The notes beneath the pieces are model-generated. The model was not told the DNA's origin and ran no database searches. It worked only from the letters and a program-made list of their open reading frames with translations. From Arenibacter algicola (GTDB lineage Bacteria > Bacteroidota > Bacteroidia > Flavobacteriales > Flavobacteriaceae): a DNA stretch of 64,000 bases. The position numbers and the translations under genes were made by a program. Position 1 is the stretch's first letter; every line of letters begins with the position of its first letter. This document shows, one piece after another, positions 35,467 to 44,298 of this stretch. The stretch covers positions 2,666,001-2,730,000 of the forward strand of contig NZ_JPOO01000003.1 in NCBI RefSeq assembly GCF_000733925.1, in the 5' to 3' direction.

Positions 35467-35871
35467 TTGAATAGGGAAGGCATCATACAGGAACTAAAAT
35501 TTAAAGCCGTACGTAGCAGTGGTGCCGGGGGTCAACATGTAAACAAGGTTTCTTCCAAAGTTGAATTGACATTTGATCTGGAAAACTCCATGGCCCTAAC
35601 GGACCTGGAAAAAAACCGACTTCTCAAAAAACTGTCGTCCAAACTAAGCAAGGAAAACATTCTTTTATTGCAATGCGAAGAAACCCGGAGTCAGCACAAA
35701 AACAAGGAATTGGTCATCAAAAAACTCCTTGAAACCCTCGAAGCCAATTTGGTGGTTCCAAAAAGAAGAAGAAAGACCAAACCTACAAGGTCGGCGATTG
35801 AAAAGCGGTTAAAGGGCAAAAAAAAGGCTGCCCTAAAAAAATTAAACAGGGGCAAACCCAGGTTGGACTAA
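35467..35871 (+). CDS. arfB: Ribosome-rescue peptidyl-tRNA hydrolase ArfB
   Basis: A 134-residue release-factor-like protein with the catalytic GGQ in RSSGAGGQHVNKVSSKVEL (residues 21-23) and a long basic C-terminal tail (RRRKTKPTRSAIEKRLKGKK) that would occupy the empty mRNA channel of stalled ribosomes. It hydrolyses peptidyl-tRNA on non-stop complexes. No ATG precedes the conserved N-terminus; the best start is a TTG at 35467 only seven bases after the ABC ATPase stop. That implies coupling and modest translation. Confidence 0.88.
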   Translation: MNREGIIQELKFKAVRSSGAGGQHVNKVSSKVELTFDLENSMALTDLEKNRLLKKLSSKLSKENILLLQCEETRSQHKNKELVIKKLLETLEANLVVPKRRRKTKPTRSAIEKRLKGKKKAALKKLNRGKPRLD

Positions 35872-35886
35872 TCAGCTTGCAATTAC

Positions 35887-36591
35887 CTAAAACTTCCCTT
35901 CCCCAAAAATGGCCACGGCACGAACGGGCGACCCTGTACCTCCACGGATTTTCAATGGCAATCCAATAAATCTAAAACGTCCACGACCAATTAAGTGGTG
36001 TAGGTTTATCATATTTTCATAGTGGGTAAAGCCCATTTCCCCACAAATACGATGTACTTCCTTATTGGAAACCTTAGGAATTCCAGGCGACATCATTTCT
36101 ACTCCAAAGGCAGAAATGCCATGCTCCCCCAGCCATTGTGCCGAAGCAGCACTTAGTCCCGGTCCACGCCCCCAATCGGCGCTACCATAAGTCCTTCTAT
36201 AATGATCGGTGTATACCAAAACGGTATCTCCTTTTTTAATGGTCGTATTGCTTTTGGAACAGGCCAATACCAAATCTGCCGGTTCTATTAATTGCATTAA
36301 ACCCTTGTGGGACAAGTCCAAACAAATTCCCTCAGTATAGAACCTAGAGAGCGGCATCCTGTCTATGGACTGCCCCCTAAATTCACGTGCCATATGGCTT
36401 AGGGAATCCACGTGGGTTCCAGTATGTTCGCTCATATCCAACTTGTAGACACTTGGCGATACCGTATTGCTATCGGTAATACCGTCCCATTCTTCATGGG
36501 AGGCATACATCTCCATCCTTACTTCAGGAAGGCTTTTATATACAGGCATCCCTGAAAATATTTCTTGACTTAGATCAATAATTTCTACCAT
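35887..36591 (-). CDS. Cyclase family (kynurenine-formamidase-like) hydrolase
   Basis: A 234-residue metal-dependent hydrolase of the cyclase family. The signature is DLSQEIFSGMPVY at the N-terminus, then MSEHTGTHVDSLSHM (H-x-GTH-x-D-x3-H), which supplies the metal ligands, and GRGPGLSAASAQWL. Relatives hydrolyse N-formylkynurenine or other amides and lactones; the substrate here is not fixed by sequence or neighbours. It is convergent with arfB. Confidence 0.85.
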   Translation of the reverse strand: MVEIIDLSQEIFSGMPVYKSLPEVRMEMYASHEEWDGITDSNTVSPSVYKLDMSEHTGTHVDSLSHMAREFRGQSIDRMPLSRFYTEGICLDLSHKGLMQLIEPADLVLACSKSNTTIKKGDTVLVYTDHYRRTYGSADWGRGPGLSAASAQWLGEHGISAFGVEMMSPGIPKVSNKEVHRICGEMGFTHYENMINLHHLIGRGRFRFIGLPLKIRGGTGSPVRAVAIFGEGKF

Positions 36592-36642
36592 AATAAGACA
36601 ATTACACTTTTGAACTAAATATTTCCTTAAGCAGCTTAAAAA

Positions 36643-37098
36643 CTAATCAATTTGCCGTATTACAATTTTTTTGGAATTAAAAACAACCACATCACCCACT
36701 ACTTTACCTAATAGCAATTTCCCTATGGGCGTATTGGGTGCAATGGCAAAATATGATACTCCATCTATCTTCATTTCCCCTGCACTGATTCCCATATAAT
36801 AATTTTGTTGGTCGGTAAACACTAAACTGCCCAATCCCACTTGTGAAGAACTCGCTTGTAGCGGTATCTTTTTAAACAACTCCTGCAACAACTGTGCTTC
36901 AGCAAGCTGATTTCCCAATTTTTCGCGCTCCAATTGAATCATGGCCCTCCCGGTTTCATGCTTGTCACCAGCACTACTTTTGGTCTCGGAGGTCAAAGCT
37001 TCTTGCAACGAATCTATACTGCTGTTGATGCGCACTAGCCTATTCTCTATAAAAGATTTACAAAACCCATATAGTTGTTGTTTTACCGATTCGTCCAT
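36643..37098 (-). CDS. GreA/GreB-like protein
   Basis: A 151-residue protein. An N-terminal helical hairpin contains SAGDKHETGRAMIQLEREKL. The C-terminal domain with APNTPIGKLLLGKVVGDVV matches the GreA/GreB C-terminal fold that binds RNA polymerase. The hairpin tip lacks an obvious pair of acidic residues in the GreA position, so transcript-cleavage activity is uncertain. Similar flavobacterial proteins have carried a 3-oxoacyl-ACP synthase label, which nothing in this sequence supports (from memory of annotations). It sits upstream of the cyclase-family gene on the same strand. Confidence 0.7.
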   Translation of the reverse strand: MDESVKQQLYGFCKSFIENRLVRINSSIDSLQEALTSETKSSAGDKHETGRAMIQLEREKLGNQLAEAQLLQELFKKIPLQASSSQVGLGSLVFTDQQNYYMGISAGEMKIDGVSYFAIAPNTPIGKLLLGKVVGDVVVFNSKKIVIRQID

Positions 37099-37151
37099 TC
37101 CGAATGTATTGTTTTAAATTATTCAGCTTTAAGCCCATTGTTACTTTATAT

Positions 37152-38270
37152 CTACTTCAGCAAATTAGCCAATTCCTTACCTACCAAACTGCCAATAGCA
37201 ATTCCCATACCACCCATTCGCACTCCGCAGTACACATTATTGGCAAGTTGCTTTACAATAGGTTTCTTCTGATTTCCCATCCCCATAATACCGCTCCATC
37301 TCAAGTCTATCTCCATAGGGGTATTGGGCAAAATAATGGTTCTCAGTATTTCCTCCAGTCTGTTCTGGATCAAAGTCGTCTCCCCAAAGGTGGTGGTTTC
37401 CTCTCCTTGAAAATCGAGATTTCTTCCTCCCCCCAATAGAATTCGGTTATCTATGTTCCTAAAATAATAGTAGCCTTCATCCAAATGAAAAGTCCCCTTT
37501 ATAGAAAGATTTTTGATGGGCTTGGTAATCAATACCTGGGCTCGGGCAGGTTTCACCGTTTCCCCTATCAATTGGGAGGCAAAACCATTGGTGGCAATAA
37601 ACAGTTTGTTGGTCTTAAACTCGAATTGTCCGGTCTTAACAACAACATGATCTATATTCTCTTGGTAGCTATCCACGCCAATGGCATTCAGGATAATAAC
37701 ACCACTGTTCTGCACCTTGGCCACTAAGGCTTTCATCATTTTGCCGGTATTAATCTGGCCTTCGAACGGATTTGTTATATAATTTTCATGAACCCCTTTA
37801 AATTTAAAATTATTGGGATGCACTAGAAAAGCGTCTTTACCAAATACGGGATTTAATAAAGTATTTACCCTATTCAAATTCTCCAGACAATCTTCATATA
37901 GGTGTAGCTGATCCTTTAAAAAAATCTCATGCCCTCCACCGTAACTCTGATAATCCATTGGGTGATCACCAAGAGTCTCCCTTAGTAATTGTATCCCCTC
38001 CCATCGCTTTTGTACCAACTGGCAGACTTCCTCCTCGGAATGCTGTTTTAAGTCGGACAAAACCTCTGACATACTACCAAAACATGCAAATCCAGCATTT
38101 TTTGTACTGGCTCCTTGTGGGAGCACACCTCTTTCCAGGACCAATATCTTGGCCTTGGGAAATTGTTTCTTTAAATGTAAGGCGCAATTCAGCCCTACGA
38201 TTCCACTGCCAACAATGGTAAAATCGATGCTGGACAACCAGCTTTTATATTCCCAATAACTTAGGTTCAT
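37152..38270 (-). CDS. FAD-dependent amino-acid oxidase-type enzyme (DAO family)
   Basis: A 372-residue flavoprotein with the Rossmann motif FTIVGSGIVGLNCALHL (from residue 18) and ERGVLPQGASTKNAGFACFGS, which is typical of DAO/glycine-oxidase enzymes. A substrate-binding middle and the C-terminal FAD contact VYCGVRMGGMGIAIGSLVG follow. It oxidises an amine or amino acid with transfer of electrons to oxygen or a quinone; the substrate is unknown. It is followed on the same strand by the GreA-like gene. Confidence 0.87.
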   Translation of the reverse strand: MNLSYWEYKSWLSSIDFTIVGSGIVGLNCALHLKKQFPKAKILVLERGVLPQGASTKNAGFACFGSMSEVLSDLKQHSEEEVCQLVQKRWEGIQLLRETLGDHPMDYQSYGGGHEIFLKDQLHLYEDCLENLNRVNTLLNPVFGKDAFLVHPNNFKFKGVHENYITNPFEGQINTGKMMKALVAKVQNSGVIILNAIGVDSYQENIDHVVVKTGQFEFKTNKLFIATNGFASQLIGETVKPARAQVLITKPIKNLSIKGTFHLDEGYYYFRNIDNRILLGGGRNLDFQGEETTTFGETTLIQNRLEEILRTIILPNTPMEIDLRWSGIMGMGNQKKPIVKQLANNVYCGVRMGGMGIAIGSLVGKELANLLK

Positions 38271-38382
38271 AGTGGTCCTATGCGTTATGACTTGTTTTAA
38301 AATATATTCTGAAATAAAGTTATTATTAATTTAGATAGGAATAACTAATGGTGAAGAGTTCCTTCAATACTGCTTTAAACCT

Positions 38383-38425
38383 AAAAAGCGGATTAAACCG
38401 TTGGTTGCCCAACCGTTTAATCCGC
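38383..38425 (-). terminator. Terminator of the yceD-rpmF-fabH-accB-accC operon
   Basis: A 17-base-pair stem with one mismatch (arms 38388-38404 and 38409-38425, loop TTGC), followed on the minus strand by five T residues. It lies about 35 bases after the accC stop. Confidence 0.72.
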
Positions 38426-38458
38426 CTATATCCAATAATAATATCCTATTAAATCTTA

Positions 38459-39811
38459 TTATTCCACTGGCTGTGGTGCCATTACAAAGTCTTCCATAAA
38501 CTTTGTGGTATAATTCCCAGCTAAGTAATCCGGATGATCCATAAGCTGTCGATGAAAGGGAATGGTTGTCTTGATACCTTCAATAACAAACTCATCCAAT
38601 GCACGTTTCATTTTATTGATGGCTTCTTCCCTTGTTTGAGCCGTTGTAATAAGCTTAGCAATCATGGAATCATAATTGGGAGGAATGGTGTAACCACTAT
38701 AAACGTGGGTATCCAAACGTATCCCATGCCCTCCTGGAGTATGTAAGGTTGTGATCTTTCCGGGAGAAGGCCTAAATCCGTTGTATGGATCCTCCGCATT
38801 TATTCTACATTCAATAGAGTGCAGCTTTGGAAGATAATTTTTTCCTGAGATGGGCACCCCACCAGCAACTAGAATTTGCTCTCTGATAAGGTCATAATCT
38901 ATAACCTGTTCCGTAATGGGATGTTCTACCTGGATTCTGGTATTCATTTCCATAAAATAGAAATTCCGGTGTTTGTCTACAAGGAATTCTATGGTACCAG
39001 CTCCTTCATATTTAATATATTCTGCTGCTTTTACAGCCGCTTTCCCCATATCGTCCCTCAACTTATCGGTCATAAATGGAGAAGGGGTCTCTTCAGTCAA
39101 CTTCTGGTGGCGACGCTGAATAGAGCAGTCCCTTTCAGAAAGGTGACAGGCTTTTCCATATTGGTCTCCGACTATCTGTATTTCTATGTGGCGGGGTTCC
39201 TCGATCAACTTTTCCATATACATGCCCCCATTGCCAAAGGCAGCTGTGGCTTCCTTTACCGCACTGTTAAAAAGGTCCTCCATCTTGTCCTCGGACATTA
39301 CGGCACGCATTCCCTTACCTCCACCACCTGCAGTAGCTTTGATCATCACTGGATAACCCATTTTTTTGGCCACTTTTTTGGCATCCTCTACGTCCTTCAA
39401 CAAGCCATCAGAACCTGGCACACAAGGTACACCGGCCTTTTTCATGGTTTCTTTGGCAGTAGCCTTGTCCCCCATCTTGTCTATATGTTCGCCTGTAGCT
39501 CCAATAAATTTTATATCGTGCTCAGCACATATTCTGGAGAACTTGGAATTTTCTGAAAGAAAACCATATCCTGGGTGTATGGCATCGGCATTGGTAATTT
39601 CAGCCGCTGCAATAATATTTGGAATTTTTAGATAGGATTCGCTACTTGGGGCAGGGCCTATGCAAACGGCTTCGTCCGCAAAACGCACATGTAGGCTTTC
39701 CTCATCCGCTTTAGAGTATACCGCTACCGTTTTTATACCCATTTCCTTACAGGTCCTAATAATACGTAGCGCTATTTCTCCCCTATTTGCAATAAGTATT
39801 TTCTTAAACAT
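38459..39811 (-). CDS. accC: Biotin carboxylase of acetyl-CoA carboxylase
   Basis: A 450-residue ATP-grasp enzyme that carboxylates biotin on AccB, the first step of fatty-acid synthesis. It has the N-terminal biotin carboxylase fold FKKILIANRGEIALRIIRTC, the glycine-rich ATP loop KATAGGGGKGMRAV, and catalytic residues in HLSERDCSIQRRHQKL and MEMNTRIQVEHPITEQV. Length is that of a free-standing AccC. It is last in the operon with accB and fabH. Confidence 0.96.
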   Translation of the reverse strand: MFKKILIANRGEIALRIIRTCKEMGIKTVAVYSKADEESLHVRFADEAVCIGPAPSSESYLKIPNIIAAAEITNADAIHPGYGFLSENSKFSRICAEHDIKFIGATGEHIDKMGDKATAKETMKKAGVPCVPGSDGLLKDVEDAKKVAKKMGYPVMIKATAGGGGKGMRAVMSEDKMEDLFNSAVKEATAAFGNGGMYMEKLIEEPRHIEIQIVGDQYGKACHLSERDCSIQRRHQKLTEETPSPFMTDKLRDDMGKAAVKAAEYIKYEGAGTIEFLVDKHRNFYFMEMNTRIQVEHPITEQVIDYDLIREQILVAGGVPISGKNYLPKLHSIECRINAEDPYNGFRPSPGKITTLHTPGGHGIRLDTHVYSGYTIPPNYDSMIAKLITTAQTREEAINKMKRALDEFVIEGIKTTIPFHRQLMDHPDYLAGNYTTKFMEDFVMAPQPVE

Positions 39812-39902
39812 CTTTTGAAATTTTAAATTTTGTATTCTAAATTTTAAATGATTCGAAATGACCCTATTAAATCGTCATCCGACATTTAGCATTTAAAACT
39901 TC

Positions 39903-40388
39903 TTATGATGGATCTACCAAAAATAAAGGCTGATCGAATTCTACAGGTGAACTATCATCTACAAGAACTTTCACAATTGTACCGGAAACTTCGGATTCAA
40001 TATCATTAAATAATTTCATTGCTTCAATGACACAAAGCACATCACCTTTACCAATAGTATCCCCTACCTCTACAAAAGAAGGTTTATCAGGAGAGGGTTT
40101 TCTATAAAAAGTTCCTATTATAGGCGATTTTATGGTAATATATTTCGAATTTTCATCAGCTTCCTTTTTTACCTCTACCTCCACAGAAGGAGAGTTAGCG
40201 GGTGCGGCAGCCATCTGTTGTGGCATATGACCTCCCATAGGAATTTGTTGTACATAGGTTGGTTCTGCAGTATGACCAGCTGCACCGGTTCGGATGGTGA
40301 TCTTTATATCTTCCATCTCCAATTTTACTTCACTAGCCCCAGATTTGGCTACAAATTTAATTAAGCTTTGAATTTCTTTAATATCCAT
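39903..40388 (-). CDS. accB: Biotin carboxyl carrier protein
   Basis: A 161-residue carrier. An N-terminal domain and an Ala/Pro/Gln-rich flexible linker (about residues 36-80) precede the C-terminal biotinyl domain. The biotinylated lysine is Lys125 in VIEAMKLFNDIESE, and the thumb-type segment YRKPSPDKPSF is present as in E. coli AccB. It shuttles carboxylated biotin between AccC and the carboxyltransferase. It sits between fabH and accC. Confidence 0.96.
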   Translation of the reverse strand: MDIKEIQSLIKFVAKSGASEVKLEMEDIKITIRTGAAGHTAEPTYVQQIPMGGHMPQQMAAAPANSPSVEVEVKKEADENSKYITIKSPIIGTFYRKPSPDKPSFVEVGDTIGKGDVLCVIEAMKLFNDIESEVSGTIVKVLVDDSSPVEFDQPLFLVDPS

Positions 40389-40421
40389 AGAGTTCGTATT
40401 AGTTTATAGGTTGCTTCAGAT

Positions 40422-41417
40422 TTATGAATTGTATGCCCATTTTAAATAAATGGAGCCCCAGGTGAAACCACCACCAAAGGCTGCAAAAACCAAATTATCA
40501 CCTTTTTTAAGCTGGCTTTCATAGTCGCTCAATAAAAGTGGGAGTGTTGCGGAAGTAGTATTTCCGTACCGCTGTATATTCATCATTACCTTGGAATCGT
40601 CCAATCCCATTCTATTGGAGGTGGCATCGATAATTCTTTTGTTGGCCTGATGGGGTATTAACCAATCTACATCCTCGTGCGACAAATTATTCCGCTCCAT
40701 TATTTTCGCAGCGGAATCCGCCATATTGGTAACCGCAAATTTAAAGACCGACTTCCCATCCTGATAAATAAAATGTTGTCTATTCTTAACTGTTTCCTCT
40801 GAAGCGGGAAGCAAAGAGCCACCGGCATCCATTTTAAGGAAATTTCTTCCTACACCATCCGATCTTAAATATTCATCCTGAAGACCTAGACCTTCGTTAT
40901 TAGGCTCAAAAAGTGCCGCACCGGCACCATCCCCAAATATTATACAGGTAGTTCTATCGGTATAATCAATAATAGAGGACATTTTGTCGGCTCCGATAAG
41001 CAATACCTTCTTATATCGCCCAGATTCTATATAACTAGCCGCAGTAGACATGCCATATAAAAAACTGGAACATGCCGCTTGCAAATCATAAGCGAAGGCA
41101 TTGGTTGCCCCAATTTCCGAAGCCACATATGCGGCAGTTGCAGCTACCATCATGTCTGGAGTTGCGGTTGCAACAATAACCAATTCGATCTCCTTGGGAT
41201 CCAATTTTCGTTTTTCCAGAAGTTGCTCCGCTGCTTTTATAGCAAGATAGGATGTTCCTAGACCTTCACCTTTTAAGATTCTCCTTTCCTTGATACCCGT
41301 CCTGGTCGTAATCCACTCATCATTGGTATCTACCAAAGTCTCCAAAATCTTATTTGTCATTACAAAGTCTGGTACATAAGACCCTACAGCGGTAATTGCA
41401 GCTGTTATTTTGCTCAT
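40422..41417 (-). CDS. fabH: 3-oxoacyl-ACP synthase III
   Basis: A 331-residue condensing enzyme that joins an acyl-CoA primer with malonyl-ACP to start fatty-acid chains. The catalytic Cys116 is in LQAACSSFLYG, the histidine in WLIPHQANKRI and the asparagine in RYGNTTSATLPL, in the correct order. In Bacteroidota the primer is often branched-chain acyl-CoA (family knowledge). It is encoded between rpmF and accB, the classic fatty-acid cluster order. Confidence 0.96.
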   Translation of the reverse strand: MSKITAAITAVGSYVPDFVMTNKILETLVDTNDEWITTRTGIKERRILKGEGLGTSYLAIKAAEQLLEKRKLDPKEIELVIVATATPDMMVAATAAYVASEIGATNAFAYDLQAACSSFLYGMSTAASYIESGRYKKVLLIGADKMSSIIDYTDRTTCIIFGDGAGAALFEPNNEGLGLQDEYLRSDGVGRNFLKMDAGGSLLPASEETVKNRQHFIYQDGKSVFKFAVTNMADSAAKIMERNNLSHEDVDWLIPHQANKRIIDATSNRMGLDDSKVMMNIQRYGNTTSATLPLLLSDYESQLKKGDNLVFAAFGGGFTWGSIYLKWAYNS

Positions 41418-41534
41418 CTAAATCTGATTTTTATCAATAAATCTCCAAAATCAATTGAAAATTTGTGAAAATTAGTGATTTTCTATGACTTTAAGTTCAA
41501 AAACGCCTTGTTTTTGAATTTTACATCTCCTTCA

Positions 41535-41566
41535 TAAAAAAACTCCCACTCTTAAGAAGTGGGAGT
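41535..41566 (-). terminator. Terminator or attenuator between rpmF and fabH
   Basis: On the minus strand ACTCCCACT and AGTGGGAGT arms (41542-41550, 41558-41566) are followed by seven T residues. Its place inside the operon suggests that much transcription stops after rpmF and only part continues to fabH. Confidence 0.75.
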
Positions 41567-41591
41567 CCAAATTATATTGTTCTAGCTTAAA

Positions 41592-41789
41592 TTATGCTAC
41601 TGCTTCCTCAGTTTTGTCGATCAAAACCTCTCCACGATAGTATAATTTACCTTCATGCCAATGAGCTCTGTGAAACAAATGCATTTCTCCAGTAGTTGGA
41701 TCTTGTGCTACAGTAGGAGCTACCGCCTTATAATGCGTTCTTCTCTTGTCTCTTCTGGTTTTGGAAATTTTTCTTTTAGGATGTGCCAT
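41592..41789 (-). CDS. rpmF: 50S ribosomal protein L32
   Basis: A 65-residue basic ribosomal protein beginning MAHPKRKISKTRRDKRRTHYK, the standard L32 N-terminus. The zinc-binding cysteines of some L32 types are absent (the segment VAQDPTTGEMHLFHRAHWHEG has His instead). It follows yceD by eight bases, the usual yceD-rpmF pairing. Confidence 0.96.
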   Translation of the reverse strand: MAHPKRKISKTRRDKRRTHYKAVAPTVAQDPTTGEMHLFHRAHWHEGKLYYRGEVLIDKTEEAVA

Positions 41790-41797
41790 TATGAAAC

Positions 41798-42331
41798 TTA
41801 TTTATCCGTTAATAATTTTTTTAAAGCGTCCCATCGGGGATCAATATCTTCTTTGTTTTCCTTTGTATCTTTTGGTTGGAGTTCTTCCAGCTTGTCCAAC
41901 ACCTCTGATTTCAGGGTGCCGTCCGAAACCCCAGGGTGAACCTTTTTAAGAGGTACCGACAATACCAACATTTCATAAACATATTGCGCAATATTGATTT
42001 GGTATTCACTGTGCGGAATAATCAATATTTCATCATTGTCGTTGTTGTACTCATCACCAAACTTAACAACCAATTCCAAATCGGCCTTGATTTTTTGATC
42101 ATAAGGTTCGCTGGTGAGGTCACAATTAACATTTACTGTTCCGCGTGCCTTCATTTCCAACTCCATCATTGTACTCATTTTATTCAAGGTAACGTCTAAT
42201 TTAATATCAGCACCGTTGAACTCATCATACTCAAAAGACTCAAAGAACGTATTCTCAATTGTGTACTCAAACTCGTGTTTTCCCTGTTTCAGTCCCGAAA
42301 AAGGAATAATAAACTCCTTATGCTGCATCAT
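41798..42331 (-). CDS. yceD: YceD/DUF177 family protein
   Basis: A 177-residue protein of the DUF177 family, linked in bacteria and plants to 23S rRNA accumulation and ribosome assembly. It shows the GTVNVNCDLTSEPYDQKI segment, with one cysteine where a CxxC occurs in many homologues, and the acidic GDEYNNDNDEILII stretch. The start is one of two adjacent ATGs (42331 or 42328); a GTG at 42340 is less likely. It is first in the rpmF-fabH-accBC operon, behind a consensus promoter and a leader hairpin. Confidence 0.88.
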   Translation of the reverse strand: MMQHKEFIIPFSGLKQGKHEFEYTIENTFFESFEYDEFNGADIKLDVTLNKMSTMMELEMKARGTVNVNCDLTSEPYDQKIKADLELVVKFGDEYNNDNDEILIIPHSEYQINIAQYVYEMLVLSVPLKKVHPGVSDGTLKSEVLDKLEELQPKDTKENKEDIDPRWDALKKLLTDK

Positions 42332-42352
42332 GATCCACACTGGTTTTAACGT

Positions 42353-42374
42353 ACCCGCCGCAATAAAGGCGGGT
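42353..42374 (-). promoter_or_regulatory. Leader hairpin of the yceD operon
   Basis: Arms ACCCGCC (42353-42359) and GGCGGGT (42368-42374) form a GC-rich stem that starts within a few bases of the predicted transcription start. It may protect the 5' end of the mRNA or serve as a binding site for a regulator. Confidence 0.55.
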
Positions 42375-42375
42375 G

Positions 42376-42406
42376 CAAAGATACTATTATTTTGTAAAAA
42401 GCCAAC
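42376..42406 (-). promoter_or_regulatory. Promoter of the yceD-rpmF-fabH-accBC operon
   Basis: On the minus strand GTTG (42403-42406), 19 bases, then an exact TATCTTTG (42376-42383). It lies between pdxA and yceD, so the operon has its own start. Confidence 0.65.
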
Positions 42407-42491
42407 AAATAGAGAGAAATAAATATATTCCCATTAAATTTACATAATTCCATGATCCAAAGTCAGATAGCTTCCTAATCTTACTGCAAGA

Positions 42492-43544
42492 CTAACCCTG
42501 CCTTTTTAGCTTATGTTTTTTTAAAGGATTCCCTGTCAACTCCTTGTATTCCTGTCTATTTTTAAAAATATGGATGGCCGCAAACACGGCCTCTTTAAAG
42601 GAACTATTGTCCGCAACCCCTTTCCCTGCAATTTCATAGGCCGTTCCATGGTCCGGGGAAGTGCGCACTTTGTTGAGACCTGCGGTAAAGTTTACCCCTT
42701 TACCAAAGGACAAGGTTTTAAATGGTATAAGTCCCTGGTCATGATAGGCAGCCAAAATAGCATCGAAATTCTTGTAATTGTCAGACCCAAAAAAGCTATC
42801 TGCAGAATATGGCCCAAATACCAAATGCCCCTTTTCGGACATTTCCTTGATAACCGGCCTTAAAACCTCGTCATCCTCTTTTCCAATTACACCATTATCA
42901 CCACTGTGCGGATTAATTCCCAAAAGCGCAATTTTAGGTTTCCTAATTCCAAAATCCATCTTTAATGAATTGGAAATAGTATTGACTTTAGAGCGTATCA
43001 ATTGAGGTGTAATATTGGTTGCAACATCCTTTACCGCTACATGATCTGTAAGCAACCCAACCCTCAAACCATCAGTCACCATAAACATTAAGCTTTCCCC
43101 TTCCAATTCTTGGGCCAAATAATCCGTATGTCCCGGAAATTTAAAATCCTCTGCCTGTATATTGTTCTTATTGATCGGTGCCGTTACCAGAACGTCTATC
43201 TCGTTGTTCTTTAGGGCCGCTACAGCCGCCTTAAGCGATTGTATGGCATATTTTCCGCTCTCTGGTGTTGGCTCCCCAAATTTAATAACAGGGGTTTCCT
43301 TCCATACATTCACCACATTTATCTTTCCATCAATTGCTTTGGAAGCGTCATGTATGCCATTATAGTTTATTTCCAATCCCAACTCCGATTTTTGGTGGGA
43401 GATAGTTTTATTGGATGCAAAAATAACCGGTGTGCAGAAATCCAACATCCGGGAATCTTCAAATGTCTTAAGCACCACTTCGCACCCAATTCCATTTAAA
43501 TCCCCAATGGATATCCCCAATTTTATATTTCCAGTTTCCTGCAT
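42492..43544 (-). CDS. pdxA: 4-hydroxythreonine-4-phosphate dehydrogenase
   Basis: A 350-residue metal-dependent NAD enzyme of pyridoxal-phosphate synthesis (the deoxyxylulose-5-phosphate-dependent route). It opens IKLGISIGDLNGIGCEVVLK and contains the metal-ligand histidines in FPGHTDYLAQEL, YHDQGLIPFKTLSFGKGVNFT and TSPDHGTAYEIAGKG. I chose the ATG at 43544; the ATG at 43592 would add a basic, non-conserved-looking leader. It is divergent from ribE. Confidence 0.94.
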   Translation of the reverse strand: MQETGNIKLGISIGDLNGIGCEVVLKTFEDSRMLDFCTPVIFASNKTISHQKSELGLEINYNGIHDASKAIDGKINVVNVWKETPVIKFGEPTPESGKYAIQSLKAAVAALKNNEIDVLVTAPINKNNIQAEDFKFPGHTDYLAQELEGESLMFMVTDGLRVGLLTDHVAVKDVATNITPQLIRSKVNTISNSLKMDFGIRKPKIALLGINPHSGDNGVIGKEDDEVLRPVIKEMSEKGHLVFGPYSADSFFGSDNYKNFDAILAAYHDQGLIPFKTLSFGKGVNFTAGLNKVRTSPDHGTAYEIAGKGVADNSSFKEAVFAAIHIFKNRQEYKELTGNPLKKHKLKRQG

Positions 43545-43614
43545 TTTGTCTTTTCGTTTAATATGAAATAAACTCCTAAATTTACAACACAAAACTACTT
43601 AATAAAAACGACAC

Positions 43615-44205
43615 ATGTTTACTGGGATTATTGAAACTTTGGGAGAAGTAAAGAAATTGGAAAAAGAGGGTGGCAATCTTCATATTACCTTAAGCTCTAA
43701 TATTACCCAAGAACTAAAAATAGACCAAAGTGTTGCTCATAATGGAGTATGTCTTACAGTCGTAAAAATCGCCGCTGATCAGTATACCGTAACCGCCATT
43801 GAGGAAACCTTGGAAAAAACCAACTTGAACGATCTTCTTGAAGGAGATCTTGTAAACTTGGAACGTGCCATGGTGCTAGGATCCAGACTGGACGGACATA
43901 TTGTACAGGGCCATGTAGACCAAACAGGGGAATGTATCAATATAGAAGAAAAGGATGGTAGCTGGTTTTTTACTTTCAGTTATGATCCAAAGCAAAATAA
44001 CGTTACTATTGAAAAAGGATCCATAACTATAGACGGAACAAGTTTAACAGTTGTGGATTCCCAAAAAAGCAGTTTTAGCGTGGCCATAATCCCCTACACC
44101 TATGAACATACCCGATTTGGAAGCTACACTATAGGGACACGGGTTAACCTGGAGTTTGATGTCATAGGCAAGTACGTTTCCAGATTACTGGAAATCAGAG
44201 GTTAG
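43615..44205 (+). CDS. ribE: Riboflavin synthase, alpha chain
   Basis: A 196-residue enzyme made of two lumazine-binding barrels. The first begins MFTGIIETLGEVKKLE and holds HNGVCLTVV; the second starts near LDGHIVQGHVDQTGEC and holds IDGTSLTVVD. It converts two molecules of dimethylribityl-lumazine into riboflavin and a pyrimidine. The paired TGxxxxxG and GVCLTV/GTSLTV motifs are diagnostic. It is a single gene, divergent from pdxA. Confidence 0.95.
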   Translation: MFTGIIETLGEVKKLEKEGGNLHITLSSNITQELKIDQSVAHNGVCLTVVKIAADQYTVTAIEETLEKTNLNDLLEGDLVNLERAMVLGSRLDGHIVQGHVDQTGECINIEEKDGSWFFTFSYDPKQNNVTIEKGSITIDGTSLTVVDSQKSSFSVAIIPYTYEHTRFGSYTIGTRVNLEFDVIGKYVSRLLEIRG

Positions 44206-44298
44206 TATATGTTTTACATTTATATAGTTTCCAGTTTGCAAAGAAGGATTATTATTAAAATTGTGCTAATTTAAACACCTGTAACGCTATAAGTTTAA

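Noticed and set aside
38876..39556. 226-codon plus-strand frame opposite accC
   Set aside because: It lies entirely within the well-supported accC gene on the other strand and has no domain.
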